Origin: Prorocentrum cordatum
Lineage: Eukaryota; Sar; Dinophyceae; Prorocentrales; Prorocentraceae
Assembly: GCA_963575745.1 (NCBI GenBank)
Contig: CAUYUJ010003892.1
Coordinates: forward strand, 373,121 to 437,120
Reading direction: 5' to 3'
Length of the DNA: 64,000 bases
The notes under the pieces were generated by a model. That model did not search any database. It was not told where the DNA came from and was given only the letters and a program-made list of their open reading frames with translations. Shown here piece by piece: positions 52,386 through 63,200 of the stretch; position 1 is the stretch's first letter; each line of letters opens with the position of its first letter. The translations under genes and the position numbers were made by a program.

Positions 52386-53740
52386 GGGGAGGGGCGCAGC
52401 GGCGCGCGCGAGGGGAGCTGCCGCGGCCGCCTGGCCGGCCCGCCTAGGGGGGGGGGCAGGGCGGCCCTGGAGGGCGCCCTTTGCGCGGGCCGCGCCCGGC
52501 GGAGGAGGCGGCCAGGATCCCGCGGGGCCCGGCTCGCCCCAGGGAGCCCGCGGGCCCTGGGTCGACTAGACGTAAGAGTGACTTTTCGCCGGAGTGGCCT
52601 TTGGTGCGAGCACAGATGGGCCCTCAGACGGCTGACAACGAAGCGGTAGCAGCGGCTTGCGCGCCCGGGTTTGGTCTCCCCGCGGCCCCCAAGAAACCGC
52701 GCACCAAAGGTCACTCTTTCCCAGGGGTCGTCCGAGCGGGTTGTGTGCGCACGCCATGGCCAGAGCCACGAGAGACCGCCCCGGGGACTTCCTGGCCCTC
52801 TCGTCCTGATGTTTCAGCGCGCCGCTTCTCCGCCCCCCCTCGCTCGTGCACGTGCCGCTGTCCATGGTTTGCGGACCCTCGTGGACGGACGCACCCCTCT
52901 TATACGCCTCCGAGAGACGGCCCCTGGGCTTCTCCGCTGTTTTTGGGCCTTCTTGGGCCCTCCGGACGTTTTTAACGCGACTCGGGACGAAGAGCTGGTC
53001 CTGGAGGGAGGCCCTCCAGACCAGAGCCTGAACCTCAACAATGAGGATCAGACCAACTCCAAGCAGTCGAAGAGGAAAAGGACTGCACATCAGTCCCGAG
53101 GCCAACGAGAACGACCAGGCCCAGGATCGCACCCCCCTGGGGGAGGCCCTGGGGTCCAGGACCCGTTTCCTCCATGGCGCGTCTGCTCCATTCCGGCCGG
53201 CGAGTCCGCCGGCACCTCTTCGGAGGGGGTGACGCTCGGCTGGGCGCAGGGGCGGCCCCCTTCGCCAGAGTGACCCTTGTGCGCGGGCCCGCAAGGCCAG
53301 GGGAGGAAGGGGTACCGACACCGCTAGCCGTCCCTCGTGGCCACAGCCAGATGCGCCTCGAGACCCTGGCCAGAGCGCACCCTGGCAGAGGCGACGGGAG
53401 TGGCGGCATCGGCAAGTGCTGGCCTGAGCGCAGAAGCGTGCCCCTTGCCCTCCCCGCCTCCCCCCCGCGGCCGCACCAGAGGTCACTCCAGCCCAGGGTC
53501 GCTCCTGCGCGCACCTGGAGAAATGGCGGCTCGAGCGCACGTTCGGATGTCCGCGCAGGTCTCTCGGGGTGGCCCTGGACGGCGTCGGGTACCCTCGGTT
53601 GGGCACGGGCAGCTTCGGGTCTCCCTCGATGGTGGCGCAGGCGGCCAGGCCCAGGGGGGGGGGCAGCGAGGCCCCGCCCCGCCCCCCCCCCCATCCCCCA
53701 GGTTCAAGCAGTGGCGAAGCGTCCTGGCGTGCCTATATGC
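52386..53740. other. GC-rich stretch, no confident gene
   Basis: Long frames are open on both strands, including 52481-52975 plus, which has a KPRTKGHSFPG-like segment. None has a motif. Words such as GGTCACTC/AGTGACTTTT, GGGCGCAGG and GACGAAGAGCTGGTCCTGG recur, the last also at 11095-11115. This points to old repeats and not to a gene. Confidence 0.4.
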
Positions 53741-53905
53741 CTGCCAAGCAATATTCTAAGAACCTTTGGTGGTCTGCGCGGAATTCAAGAACATTTCTAT
53801 TTGAGTTTGTCTTGTTGTAACACGTCGGGTTTATGTTCTAAAAACATTGTTTTCGTTCTTAAGACATTCTTGGGTTCTCAGAACATCTCGTGGTAGGCCT
53901 ATGGA
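53741..53905. repeat. TTCTNAGAACAT-type short repeats
   Basis: TTCTAAGAAC, TTCAAGAACATT, TTCTAAAAACATT and TTCTCAGAACAT recur at about 30-40-bp spacing. Confidence 0.5.
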
Positions 53906-54285
53906 ATGCCGGGACGGTCGGTCCCTGCTCAACAGGTGTTCGCCCTTGTGGCTCATGTGGTGCGGCCGTCGAGGTCAAAAAACACGCCTCTTGAGCAAGA
54001 ACCTGGCGCGAGAGGAAAGATAGAATACGCGATCGGTTTTCACCGTTCACCTGAAACCGCCCACCAATCGCCAATGTGGATGCGACAGATCGCCGCTAAA
54101 CAGGCACCTTTTTTATGGGGAGGGCACTGGCGGTTTTGTTGGCCCGTCGGCGCACACTCGGTGATGCCAGGTCATCTTAAAGCCGCTCTCCCCCGCGAAG
54201 CCTCATCCCCGCCATCTGCTTCCTTCCCACGCGTGGACGGGCGGCGTGCAGAAGGGGAGGCCCCTGGGTTCGCGGCGCATAGGGG
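53906..54285. other. No recognisable gene
   Basis: Mixed sequence; no motif. Confidence 0.4.
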
Positions 54286-54309
54286 CAAGGCCATTGAGCC
54301 GAAGAAGCA

Positions 54310-54480
54310 GAACGAATCCAGGAGGGAAAACGCACACAGACACACCAGATCGTCGATTCCCAGGAAGCTGCGCAACATATGGGAAGTGTAAGGGAAGACG
54401 AACGTCCAGGAACTGTGGAAACATATGGAATCCTGGGATTTGTGTCCATTTATTTGTGTGTGTCCCTGGGCTTTTTTAGA
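54310..54480. repeat. About 160-bp dispersed repeat, copy 1
   Basis: CAGGAGGGAAAACGCACACA, GATCGTCGATTCCC, GGGAAGACGAACGTCCAGGA and TTATTTGTGTGTGTCC match 55608-55765 in order. Its ends (ACACACAGACAC / GTGTGTGTCC) are partly inverted. Confidence 0.6.
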
Positions 54481-54648
54481 GACGTAGTGAGCGGGAGCAG
54501 GAATGGATATAGAACAGGGGGCGGGACGCACGGCACGACGCGCACGGATCTGCTCTCGTGTCGTGGAGAGCTGGCCCAGCGAACACCAGCATCGGGTCAT
54601 CGCAACCTCCCTTGTGGTCGGGTCGGCCAATCGGTCACACCCTCCACC

Positions 54649-54777
54649 AGGGCTGGACCTAAACGCTGTTTTGCTGGACTTCGGCTGTGTTTTGTTGTTC
54701 GTTTTGGAAAGGGGGTACAGAAAGCAGGTAGAGCAACACGAAAAGCAAAACGAACAACAACGTTTAGGTCCAGCCCT
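54649..54777. mobile_element. 129-bp element with perfect 17-bp terminal inverted repeats
   Basis: AGGGCTGGACCTAAACG at 54649-54665 is exactly complementary to CGTTTAGGTCCAGCCCT at 54761-54777. The interior is T-rich on the left and A-rich on the right, so most of it can pair. No clean flanking duplication was found. Confidence 0.65.
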
Positions 54778-55030
54778 GCCTTCCACCCACGTTCCTCCAG
54801 ACATCACGATCCCGCGTGCCCTAGAGCTTTTTTTTACGCTCGGATTGCGAAATTCGCTGCGGACTTCGACCTGCCCGCGTCGAGGGCAGCGAGGGAGTAA
54901 AATCGACCTGCCCAGGTCGGCTCTTCTCGAAGGGCGAGGGGGTGACCTTGCGAGGAAGCCCCCCCCCCCCGCTCCAGTGGACCTGGTCTCGACATGAGGT
55001 AGCCGCTGCTCTCGAAGAAGCCCCCCCCAG
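54778..55030. other. No recognisable gene
   Basis: A C-run at 54961-54970 and short frames only. Confidence 0.4.
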
Positions 55031-55034
55031 GGCT

Positions 55035-55245
55035 CGTTTCGATTCCTCCGATTCGGTTCGAATCGACTTCGATGGTTTCCGAGTCCGATTCGATTCGACT
55101 TTGGATTCCGATCTGGGCTCCTATGTTTCAATGAGTGCCGATTTCTGCCGATTCGTAGTTTCCCGATTTGGCTGCCCATTTCCGCCGAGCCGGTTCCTCT
55201 CGATCGCCGATCCGACTTGTCGATTCGATTCTGGATCTTCTTGCC
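55035..55245. repeat. CGATTCGATTC-type degenerate repeat, copy 3
   Basis: GATTCCTCCGATTCGG, TCCGATTCGATTCG and TGTCGATTCGATTCT recur, as in the repeats near 11.2 and 51.7 kb. Confidence 0.55.
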
Positions 55246-55600
55246 CCCCCGCTGCAGCGAGCCGCTGCAGGGAACCTGTACTCGCCAGCTCAAAACAGAC
55301 GCCCAGTCCTGAAGCCAAAACGAGACGCAGGGTCCTCGAGACTTCGGGGAGGGAGATTTCGGGGCAGAGTCTTACCAGGGAGCGCAGACCATACCCCGAA
55401 ATCTTTGGCCGATGTTCGAGTCCTCGGTGAATCCGCGATTTTGGGATTGGGACTTCGTTTTTTCTTGGTCATGTAAAGGAGCGCCCTTCTCCCGCTTCCT
55501 CCTCAGCGCTCCCTCCCCCACTCCCTGGGAAGACCATCCCCCGCGCCCCCGACTGAAGCCTCCCTTCCTCCGCACTCGGCCGGGGTCCTCAGACTGCGTA
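55246..55600. other. No recognisable gene
   Basis: Short frames; no motif. Confidence 0.4.
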
Positions 55601-55607
55601 ATCTTTC

Positions 55608-55765
55608 AGGAGGGAAAGAAACACACAGACACACTTAATCGTCGATTCCCGAGGAAATATTGGAAAATATGGGATGTGTGGGGGAAGACAAACACCCAGA
55701 AAATATAGGAAGATATGGGGCGTATTTATATTTGTGTGTATTTATTTGTGTGTCCCAGGACCCCT
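55608..55765. repeat. About 160-bp dispersed repeat, copy 2
   Basis: Matches 54310-54480 with indels; contains AAATATGGGATGTGTGGG and TTATTTGTGTGTCCCAGGA. Confidence 0.6.
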
Positions 55766-55929
55766 TCAATCTTGTTGTCTTCGTCGTTTTCCCCACCCCG
55801 CGGCTTACGACATGTTCGGCCCCCCGGGTAAGGTTTCGCGGCGTGCGCCCGCTGTTCGTCTTCTTCTTGTGCAACGCGGTGCCGCGCCCCTTTCTTGGAG
55901 AGGGATAGGTGGGACGATGGTGTGGGACG

Positions 55930-56000
55930 CGAGCGAGGAGGAGGAGGAGGAGGAGGAAGAGGAGGAGGAGGAGGAGGAGGAGGAGGAGGAGGAGGAGGTT
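55930..56000. repeat. (GGA)n tract
   Basis: GAGGAGGAGG repeats. Confidence 0.9.
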
Positions 56001-56340
56001 GGTGAGGGTCGCGGTGCCGAAGGCGTTGGCGTCTGTCATCGGGGTCAAATCGAAGACACTGCTTTCTGGGCACTGTTTTCGTCGATGACGTCGTCGTCAT
56101 CGTTGTCGTCGTCTTCGTAGTCCTCTCCCCTCTCATCAAGTTAGACAGGGAGGCTCGGGCACCGCTCTCTTCGTGTGCCACGCACCTTTTGTGATCCGCA
56201 GTCATCGGAGGGGGATCCCACGGCACGATTCTCCGCGCAGCAGAGGTGAAGGGGGCAGGCGGTGGGTGGGCGGTGGGTAGTGTTAACGCACAAGGGAAAC
56301 ACATCTCGAGCAGAGCAACACACACCACGATCACGACGCC
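56001..56340. other. No recognisable gene; short GTC triplets at 56085-56120
   Basis: GACGTCGTCGTCATCG run; otherwise no motif. Confidence 0.4.
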
Positions 56341-56344
56341 CACG

Positions 56345-56345
56345 T

Positions 56346-56378
<33 letters not shown>

Positions 56379-56465
56379 CGACGGCGGCGGCGGCGGCGGC
56401 GGCGGCGGCGATGACGACGACGACGACGACGATGACGACGACGACGACGACGACTGCGACGGAGA
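56345..56465. repeat. (GAC)n / (GGC)n trinucleotide tract
   Basis: GACGACGAC with a central GGCGGC block. Confidence 0.95.
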
Positions 56466-56734
56466 CGAGGCGCGCTTACGATCCGCACCGAAGCACGGAT
56501 TTGGTAAAGGGCCCAGCTTGCGAGAAAGCGTGGAAGCTTGTGAGGGGGAGGGGTGTGAAGACGGGAGGGGGCCAGGACTAGCCACGGCTCGTTCGATCTG
56601 GTGATGCGTGACTGGTGTCCGCGTGCAGCACCGATCGAGTCGGTCACGAGTCCCCGCTGTCTCGACTCGCTCAATTCAGGATCTGTTGGTGGCCTTCGCC
56701 TCCGCACGCCACGTGGCCGGTTCGTGGGCGGGAG

Positions 56735-56850
56735 GCATCTTAGAGGCCCCTCGGGGTCTCTTGGAAGAAAGCCTCGATGCGAGCCTCGCGGAGGCCTCTT
56801 CGGGCCTTCTTAGGGGCCTCTTGGGATTCTTCTGGGGAGCCTCGTCGGGG
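56735..56850. repeat. GGGGCCTCTTGGG-type short repeats, array 2
   Basis: AGGCCCCTCGGGGTCTCTTG-like words repeat about every 12-15 bp, as at 39915-40035. Confidence 0.6.
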
Positions 56851-56904
56851 TCTTGTATGTTGTACGTTCTTAGGTTTACTTGTCGGAGATCTTCTGTGTT
56901 TAGT

Positions 56905-56975
56905 ACTTGTGTCTAGCTGTACGTACTTGTGTTTAGTTGTACGTACTTGTGTTTGGTTGTATGTACTTGGTTAGG
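56905..56975. repeat. 20-bp tandem repeat TGTACGTACTTGTGTTTAGT
   Basis: Three to four units with small changes. Confidence 0.8.
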
Positions 56976-57163
56976 CACCTCTTAGGGTGCCCCTGGGGAG
57001 GCCGAGGTGAAGCTAAGGCGTGCCGGTTTTCGTTGGGGCGAGGCGAAGCTGTGCGGGGGCGGGGGAGCTCCTGCCGCCGCGCGGCTCCCTGGGCGGCTCC
57101 GCGGCCGACCCAGTGTTGCATCGTCGTTGATCCTGTGGTTGTCCCGTGCCGTCGTCCGTGGCG

Positions 57164-57330
57164 TACAGTGCCGTTTTTAATACATGCTCCGCGTGCGAAT
57201 CATGTATTACACATGCAGGGATTTCGTATTAATCGCAACGATGAGTTCATGCATACATTTATTCATACATTAATAATGTTATTTAAATCCGATGTCTTAA
57301 ACATCCTATGTATTAAAAAACAGCCCTGTA
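57164..57330. mobile_element. MITE-2, TA-flanked 167-bp AT-rich element, copy 1
   Basis: The left end TACAGTGCCGTTTTTAATA is mirrored by the complement of the right end (TACAGGGCTGTTTTTTAATA). It begins and ends at a TA. Copy 2 at 61965-62133 shares ATGCTCCGCGTGCG, ATCATGTATTA, CGATG.GTTCATGCAT and AATCCTATGTA. Size, AT content and TA target suggest a Tc1/mariner-type non-autonomous element. Confidence 0.7.
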
Positions 57331-57539
57331 AAGCAACAGGTATCGAAGACGCCTACGGCAAACCACCGTTGCCCTCTCCCTTTCAGGATACAGCTATGCG
57401 GCCAAACGTTTGGGCAAAGTTTGGCCACGCTACTGGAGCATGTGTTCCCCCAGCCGTTGTGGAAGCCCTTCGGGGAGCACGTGGGGGAGGAAGAGGAGGA
57501 CGAGGAGAGGGAGGAACATGGAGGACAATGAGGAGGCTG

Positions 57540-57770
57540 AGGAGATCTCTTGGGAGCTTCTTGAGTCATTCTTGGGGCATCCTGGAAGCTTCCTGGGGGC
57601 CTCTTGGAGGCCTCTGCGGGGCCTCCTTTGGCCTCTTGGGGGCCTTTGGGGGCTTCTTGGGAGGCTCTTTGGCAGTCTTGCGGTGTTCCTGGCCGGTTTG
57701 ACGCCATCGGAAGCCGTCTGGGGAGCCTCATTTGGCCGTCTTGGGGCCATCTCGAGCCGCTACAGGGTTG
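57540..57770. repeat. CTTGGGGGCCTC-type short repeats, array 3
   Basis: TCTTGGGGGCCTTTGGGGGC-like words repeat. The frames here are repeat-derived. Confidence 0.6.
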
Positions 57771-57984
57771 TCTTGAAGGCCACATTGGGCGTTTTGGATG
57801 GCGTTCGCCAGGCACGTCGAAGTCGGACAGTCCCAGGCCCCAGCAAGGAGGACGCGTTCCTCTGCCTCGTGCTTGCTTTAAAAGGGCAGTTGGAGGCGCC
57901 CCTGTGCCGAGGCATGCAGCATGCAGTCGCGGAGGCCTCGCTCCAGGCAAACACATTGCGCGCTTCTCTCTGTCGTTCAGGTGC

Positions 57985-58150
57985 AACGTCAGGGGGGATA
58001 CGCCCCTGGGGGAACGCATCGACCCCCAATCGCAAACTGCTCGCCAATAGGGACCCGATGGCCCATCCCGCCCAAGAACTTTCGGATTTGCTATCAAGAG
58101 TTTGTGGCCGATCTATCGGCGATGTATCGCCGATTCCAGGTCGATGTTTC
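57985..58150. repeat. About 165-bp dispersed repeat, copy 1
   Basis: GCATCGACCCCCAATCG, CCCATCCCGCCCAAGA and GGCCGATCTATCGGCGAT occur in the same order at 61665-61860. Confidence 0.6.
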
Positions 58151-58664
58151 CGCCCCGGAGACGGCCCCCCTTGTTTTCGTGGCCCTTCACTTTGGTGCCG
58201 CGCCAGCACCACTTGTGCGGACAAGCGAGGTACGCAGTCAGGGAAACCTCACTCCAATCAACATATTTATTTCGACTTGTACAATAAAGGGGAGGGAGAC
58301 AGGCTTTCCAGACGAGCAATGTCAGATCCCCCCCAAGACCAGCCATGAAAGGGCAGCGTCTTGCCCAGACCCCCCCAGATCCATCCAAGACATCTCACAC
58401 TGGACCCACCCCCAGAATCAGACCCCGCCCCCCTGTTATGAAATTGCGAGGACACGCGCTTTTTTGAAGGCAGCGGGGCTTCTCAGAAGGGAACAAGTGT
58501 AAGAGTGCGAATGCGGATCTCAATTCAGGTATGTTTTCTGGCACTGCAGGACTCCAGCAACTCTGCACGTAGCCTCGACGCTTGAGCGCGTTGTGCCAAG
58601 AAGCTACAGAGGCGATGACATCAATGAATGGCCTATGAAATCTGGAATCTTTCGCCAAAGGGGC
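58151..58664. other. No recognisable gene
   Basis: Short frames, no motif. Confidence 0.4.
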
Positions 58665-58784
58665 TTCTCAGAAGGCAGCGGGGCTTCTCAGAAGGCTGAG
58701 GGGCTTCTCAGAAGCCCTCAGGCCTTCTGAGGAGCCCTCTGAGGCGCAGGAGAAGGCCCAGAAAGCTTCTCGGCAGGCCTTCCG
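58665..58784. repeat. GGGGCTTCTCAGAAGGC short palindromic repeats
   Basis: The CTTCTCAGAAG core occurs three times, followed by CTTCTGAGGAG. It also fills the foldback at 51128-51345. Confidence 0.7.
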
Positions 58785-58789
58785 ATCCT

Positions 58790-58940
58790 CCCGAGAAGGC
58801 CCGCCCCCTCTGCCGTCCCCTGGACGCGCCCCTCGGTCGTGCCCGGCCCGTGGCGCCTCGAAGCCGCCCAGGTCCCCCTCGGCGCCCTGCTCTACTACCT
58901 CAGGAACCAGCGCTCGGAGCGGGCCTCGCTGGCGCGCTGC
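58790..58940 (+). CDS. Candidate exon fragment
   Basis: One frame reads SAVPWTRPSVVPGPWRLEAA, then QVPLGALLYYLRNQRSERAS and LARCL before a G run. The residue mix (Tyr-Tyr, Leu, Asn) and synonymous-site GC bias look more like coding sequence than the other two frames. No splice partner or domain could be found, so this may also be a retroposed fragment. Confidence 0.3.
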
Positions 58941-58987
58941 TTGGGGGGGGGAGGAGAAGGAGGACTGATAGTGATAGTTCAATCGTG

Positions 58988-58988
58988 A

Positions 58989-59047
<59 letters not shown>

Positions 59048-59461
59048 GGATGAGGATGAGGATGAGGATGAGGATGATGATGATGGTGGTGGTGGTGATG
59101 ATGCTGATGATGACGATGATGATGATGATGATGATGCTGCTGATGATGATGCTGATGATGATGATGATGCTCATGCTGAGGTTGATGATGATTGCTTATG
59201 CTGCTGATGCTGCTGCTGATGATGATCATGATGCTGCTGCTGATGATGATCATAATGATCCGAAGACGACAGGGACAAAGACGACGATGATGATGCTGAT
59301 GATGATGATGCTGATGCTGATGATGATGCAGATGCTGATGCTGTTGCTGCTGCTGATGATGATGACGATGATGACGATGACGAGGATGCTCATGATGATG
59401 CTAATGGTGATTATGATTGGAATGCTGATGCTGAAGACAATACGAGTGCGGATGCGGATGC

Positions 59462-59508
<47 letters not shown>

Positions 59509-59603
59509 CTGATGATGCCGATGATGATGATGCTGATGATGACGACTACGACGATGCTGATTATGACGATGATGATGACATTGACGATGACGATGACGAT
59601 GAC

Positions 59604-59641
<38 letters not shown>

Positions 59642-59768
59642 GGATTGTTGACGCTGCTGCTGCTTCTGCTACTGATGATGATGATGATCATCATCATGAT
59701 GACGACGACGATGATGCTGATGCTGATGATGGTGAAGATGATGATACTGCTGCTGATGATCATACTGG

Positions 59769-59803
<35 letters not shown>

Positions 59804-60441
59804 CTGATGATGATTCGAAGACGACAGCGACGACGCCGACGACGGCGACGACGATGAAGATGATGATGATACTGATGATGATGCTGATGGTGATGCTGAT
59901 GATGATGACGACGATGCTGATGATGATGATGCTGATGATGATGCTGATGCTGATGCTGCTGCTGATGAGGATAATTATGATGCTCATGACGATGATGATG
60001 ACGATAATGATGATGCTGATGATGCTGATGCTGATGATGATGCTGATGATGATGATAATGATGGTGACGACGATTGTAATTCTATTGCTGAAGGCGATGC
60101 GGATCTAGATGCGGCTGATGATGATGAGGATGATGGTGGTGCTGATGATGATGATGCTCATGATGATGATGATGCTGATGATGATGATGATGATGCTCAT
60201 GATGAAGCTGATGATGCTGATGATGATGCTGAGGATTATTGTTGCTGCTGATGTTGCTGCTACTGTTGATGATGCTGATGATGCTGCTGCCGATGATGAT
60301 ACTGATGATGATGCTGATGATGACGATGATTCGAAGACGACCGCGGCGACGATGATGATGCTGGTGATTATGATGATGATGCTGCTGCTGATGATGATGA
60401 TATGCTGATGATGCAGATGCTGATGCTGATGCTGCTGCTAC

Positions 60442-60496
<55 letters not shown>

Positions 60497-60553
60497 AATG
60501 ATGCTGCTGATGCAGATGATGATGATGATGATAATGATGATGATGATGATGCT

Positions 60554-60632
<79 letters not shown>

Positions 60633-60640
60633 ATGGCTGC

Positions 60641-60672
<32 letters not shown>

Positions 60673-60724
60673 CTGATGATGATGATGCTGCTGCTGATGC
60701 TGATGATGATGATGATGATGATGC

Positions 60725-60775
<51 letters not shown>
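58988..60775. repeat. 1.8 kb (GAT)n-based trinucleotide tract
   Basis: GATGATGAT with GCT, GAC and GGT variants over almost 1.8 kb. Open frames read Met/Leu, Asp/Ala or, on the minus strand, His/Ser/Ile, and are artefacts. Confidence 0.97.
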
Positions 60776-61475
60776 CGAGCATGACAACGACCACGAAGAC
60801 CAAGACCAACCAGCAGATACTCGAATCTCAACAGAGTGACCTTTCGAGTACGTAGTCATGTCCGAACGTTGCGTCCACGATAGGTCAATGGAAACGACAG
60901 TGGCTACATCGAGGAACACGCGTCCGCCATAAAACCGTCACCAAGCATGGCCAGCTCAGTTGTGGCGTCGGAAGCCAGAGTAGCGGAGTATTCCAAGCGT
61001 GTGAAATCCTGTGGGAGACGTTCGAAAGGACGCTTGAAAGGATGCCATGTGAGATTGCAAGCTCGAGAAAGGACCTTCGAATGAGACGAGGAAGTGCTGC
61101 GAAACAGCTGCGGGGTGGCTTGCGGCAAACGTATTGGGAACGAGTAGGACAACGCTCTCGGGACACGCTGAGGGTTCTCGCAAGCTGCTGCGGCGCTCCC
61201 TGTCTGGCGCCGTAACGAGCTTCATTCGACCCTGCGCTGCCAGCTTCTCATCTGAAACCCTCTTAGCCTTCAGAGAGCTATCTGGGAAAAGTACCAGTGA
61301 CGGACAATTCTTGCTGGGATGTGTGGTCGGTCTTTCAAGTCCAGTGAGGTTTGCCCATCGGCGAGTTCCCTCATCCGTCCCTGTTCCGTCTCTCCGTCCA
61401 CTCTTGTCCGTCCCTGGAGGGATTACCAGACCGACCAGGGATTCACGTGACCCAGCTGTTTCGCTTCCCTGGTGG
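60776..61475. other. No recognisable gene
   Basis: About 700 bp of unique-looking DNA with frames of up to about 119 codons but no motif or repeat. Confidence 0.4.
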
Positions 61476-61565
61476 GTGGGGGCATGCTCCTAGAGCACGG
61501 TTTGTGCCACGTGCGTTGTAGCACTTGGCATAACCGTTGGGGCATGCTCCTGGAGCACGGTTGGA
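61476..61565. repeat. 60-bp duplication of a GGGGCATGCTCC hairpin motif
   Basis: GGGGCATGCTCCTAGAGCAC at about 61479 and GGGGCATGCTCCTGGAGCAC at about 61539; each can form a small hairpin. Confidence 0.65.
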
Positions 61566-61613
61566 GTCGGCTCTGTTCGCTGGTGCGCGCGTATCCGCTA
61601 CCGCGTTCGGGGC

Positions 61614-61660
61614 GGTGGTGGTGGTGGTGGTGGTGGTGGTGGTGGTGGTGGTGGTGTGTG
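61614..61660. repeat. (GTG)n microsatellite
   Basis: About 15 GTG triplets. Confidence 0.95.
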
Positions 61661-61664
61661 TGGG

Positions 61665-61860
61665 ATCAGGGGCAACGTTAGGGGGATAGGCTCAGGAGGG
61701 TTTGCATCGACCCCCAATCGTCTGTTCATCTCCAGAAGGGGGCCAATAGCCCACCCCGCCCAAGATCGTGCTGGTTCACTGTCGGGGGCCTATCGCCGAT
61801 CTCTGGGCGATACATCGCCGACTCCAGCTCGGGGCTTCCTCCCCGAGCTGGTCTAAGCAT
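61665..61860. repeat. About 165-bp dispersed repeat, copy 2
   Basis: Partner of 57985-58150. In both cases it sits beside MITE-2, but on opposite sides of it. Confidence 0.6.
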
Positions 61861-61964
61861 TCGCCCTCCAGGAAGGGGTCGGGAGCGATTCGTGGCTGCT
61901 GGTGTGCAGGGAGGGGGGGCATTCGCCTTTTTAGACGCTTGTTACGTTTCCGAGGCAGGGTTTA

Positions 61965-62133
61965 TACAGTGCCGTTTTTAATAATGCTCCGCGTGCGGAT
62001 CATGTATTAAAAATGCAAGGATTCAGATCTGAAAACAACGATGCGTTCATGCATTCTTGTACTCACACATTAATCATGTATTACAAATCCTATATTTTCA
62101 AAGCAAATCCTATGTACTAAAAACTGCCCTGTA
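61965..62133. mobile_element. MITE-2, TA-flanked 169-bp element, copy 2
   Basis: Ends TACAGTGCCGTTTTTAATA and the complement of ACTAAAAACTGCCCTGTA, bounded by TA. Same orientation and interior as 57164-57330. Confidence 0.7.
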
Positions 62134-62299
62134 CGTGACCACCGCCTGGAGGACAACTTTTCGGGGAGACCTCCCCCCCGCCGCGGCCTGACAGCACCGG
62201 GAGGTCCCGCCGTGGGCCTCCAGGGGCAGCCCGAGGCCCCTCGGGCCAGGGAGGCCTCCCCGGACGCTCTCTCGGAGGCCTGGTCGGGGCCATCAGAAC

Positions 62300-62515
62300 G
62301 GTCCTCGGGTCAGCCAGGGCACCGGATCCTGCAGGATCCTGCGAAGACCCCCTCTGGCTGACCCGGGTTAGCGAGCCGCTCGTGTCCGCGAGGCGGCCGC
62401 GCATATTCGCTGACCCGGGTTTGCGAAGGCCTGCGTTGCAGTTGTTTTTTTCCTGCATTGCAGTTTTTTGGTTTCTTGCTGACCCGGGTCTGGATTGACC
62501 CGGGTCAGAAGATCC
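62300..62515. repeat. GCTGACCCGGGT repeats
   Basis: GACCCGGGT occurs four times (about 62362, 62412, 62481 and 62497), and TCGGGTCAGCCAGG near 62306 is its inverse. ACCCGGGT is itself palindromic. Confidence 0.7.
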
Positions 62516-62585
62516 CCGAGGTCCAGAATCTTGGGCCCTCGATCCCACCCTCGGTTTCCCCTCCCTCCTCCTCCTTGCTCTCCTC

Positions 62586-62638
62586 GAGCGCGTGTTCCGT
62601 CAGGTGCTCCTGGCCGGCCTGAAACAGATGGTCAGCTG
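62586..62638 (+). CDS. Candidate short terminal exon
   Basis: After a pyrimidine tract (about 62556-62583) the frame reads LERVFRQVLLAGLKQMVS and a TGA (62636-62638). It looks like the helical C-terminus of a protein. It ends 14 nt before a MITE-1-type element. No upstream exon was identified. Confidence 0.3.
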
Positions 62639-62652
62639 AAGGGTTTTCTCCC

Positions 62653-62782
62653 AGTCGGGCGTGTCCCTCTACAGGTAGGAATGTTCAAAAAAGGGGGAAC
62701 ATATATATAGTCTCGGGAGAGGTTTTGTGGTAATAAGTTTGTGTATTTCTTGACTGTCTTCCTTAGAGGGCATGCCCGACCT
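62653..62782. mobile_element. MITE-1, second copy, 130 bp, reverse orientation
   Basis: AGTCGGGCGTGTCCCTCTAC at the left faces the complement GGTCGGGCATGCCCTCTAA at the right. The subterminal TTTCTTGACTGTC is the complement of the GTCAAGAAATA of the first copy. No direct repeat found at its ends. Confidence 0.6.
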
Positions 62783-63200
62783 AAGCACAGTCGTATTTTT
62801 TGGCGCTCTGTCGCCCCCCGCCAGGCCCTCGCAGGGCCGCCCCTCCCGGGGCCACAGGCCGGCGCATCGCCTCGTCTCGTCCCCGCTTCCTTCGCGTCCT
62901 CTTCCCTCCCCTGCCACACGTCACCCCGCGGGGAGGTCTGGCGGCGCGTCATGCTCGGGCTGCCGAGGGGGAGGCGCGATGAGCCTTTTGTCGGCATCAC
63001 CCCAACATACTTATACTGTATGTGCGTCGCCACCCCAGGGGCGACGCGCGCACCGAGAAATCTTATAGTATATGCGTCGTGGCGTGCGCTTTCTGGCCAC
63101 ACCGCTCGGGAAACGATATACTACAAGATGGGTATACTATATGTTTGGGTCGGACGCGCGCCTCCAAGGAGGACATATAGTATCTGTATGTCTCTGTGCG
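62783..63200. other. No confident gene; several TATAGTAT words
   Basis: GGGGAGGTCTGGCGGCGCGT near 62931 looks weakly coding. TATACTGTATG, TATAGTATATGCG, TATACTATATG and CATATAGTATC recur at 63012-63186 and could be part of another inverted-repeat element. Confidence 0.35.

Noticed and set aside
51596-52649. Cys-Val-rich frames
   Set aside because: They are derived from the TG/TC microsatellite and the TCC tract.
52566-53606. 346-codon minus-strand frame and overlapping plus-strand frames
   Set aside because: Open on both strands at once because of GC content; internal short repeats and no domain.
54172-55293. 373-codon minus-strand frame
   Set aside because: It overlaps the dispersed repeats and the 129-bp inverted-repeat element and has no motif.
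58990-60839. Long Met-, Asp-, His- and Ser-rich frames
   Set aside because: All are readings of the (GAT)n tract in different frames.
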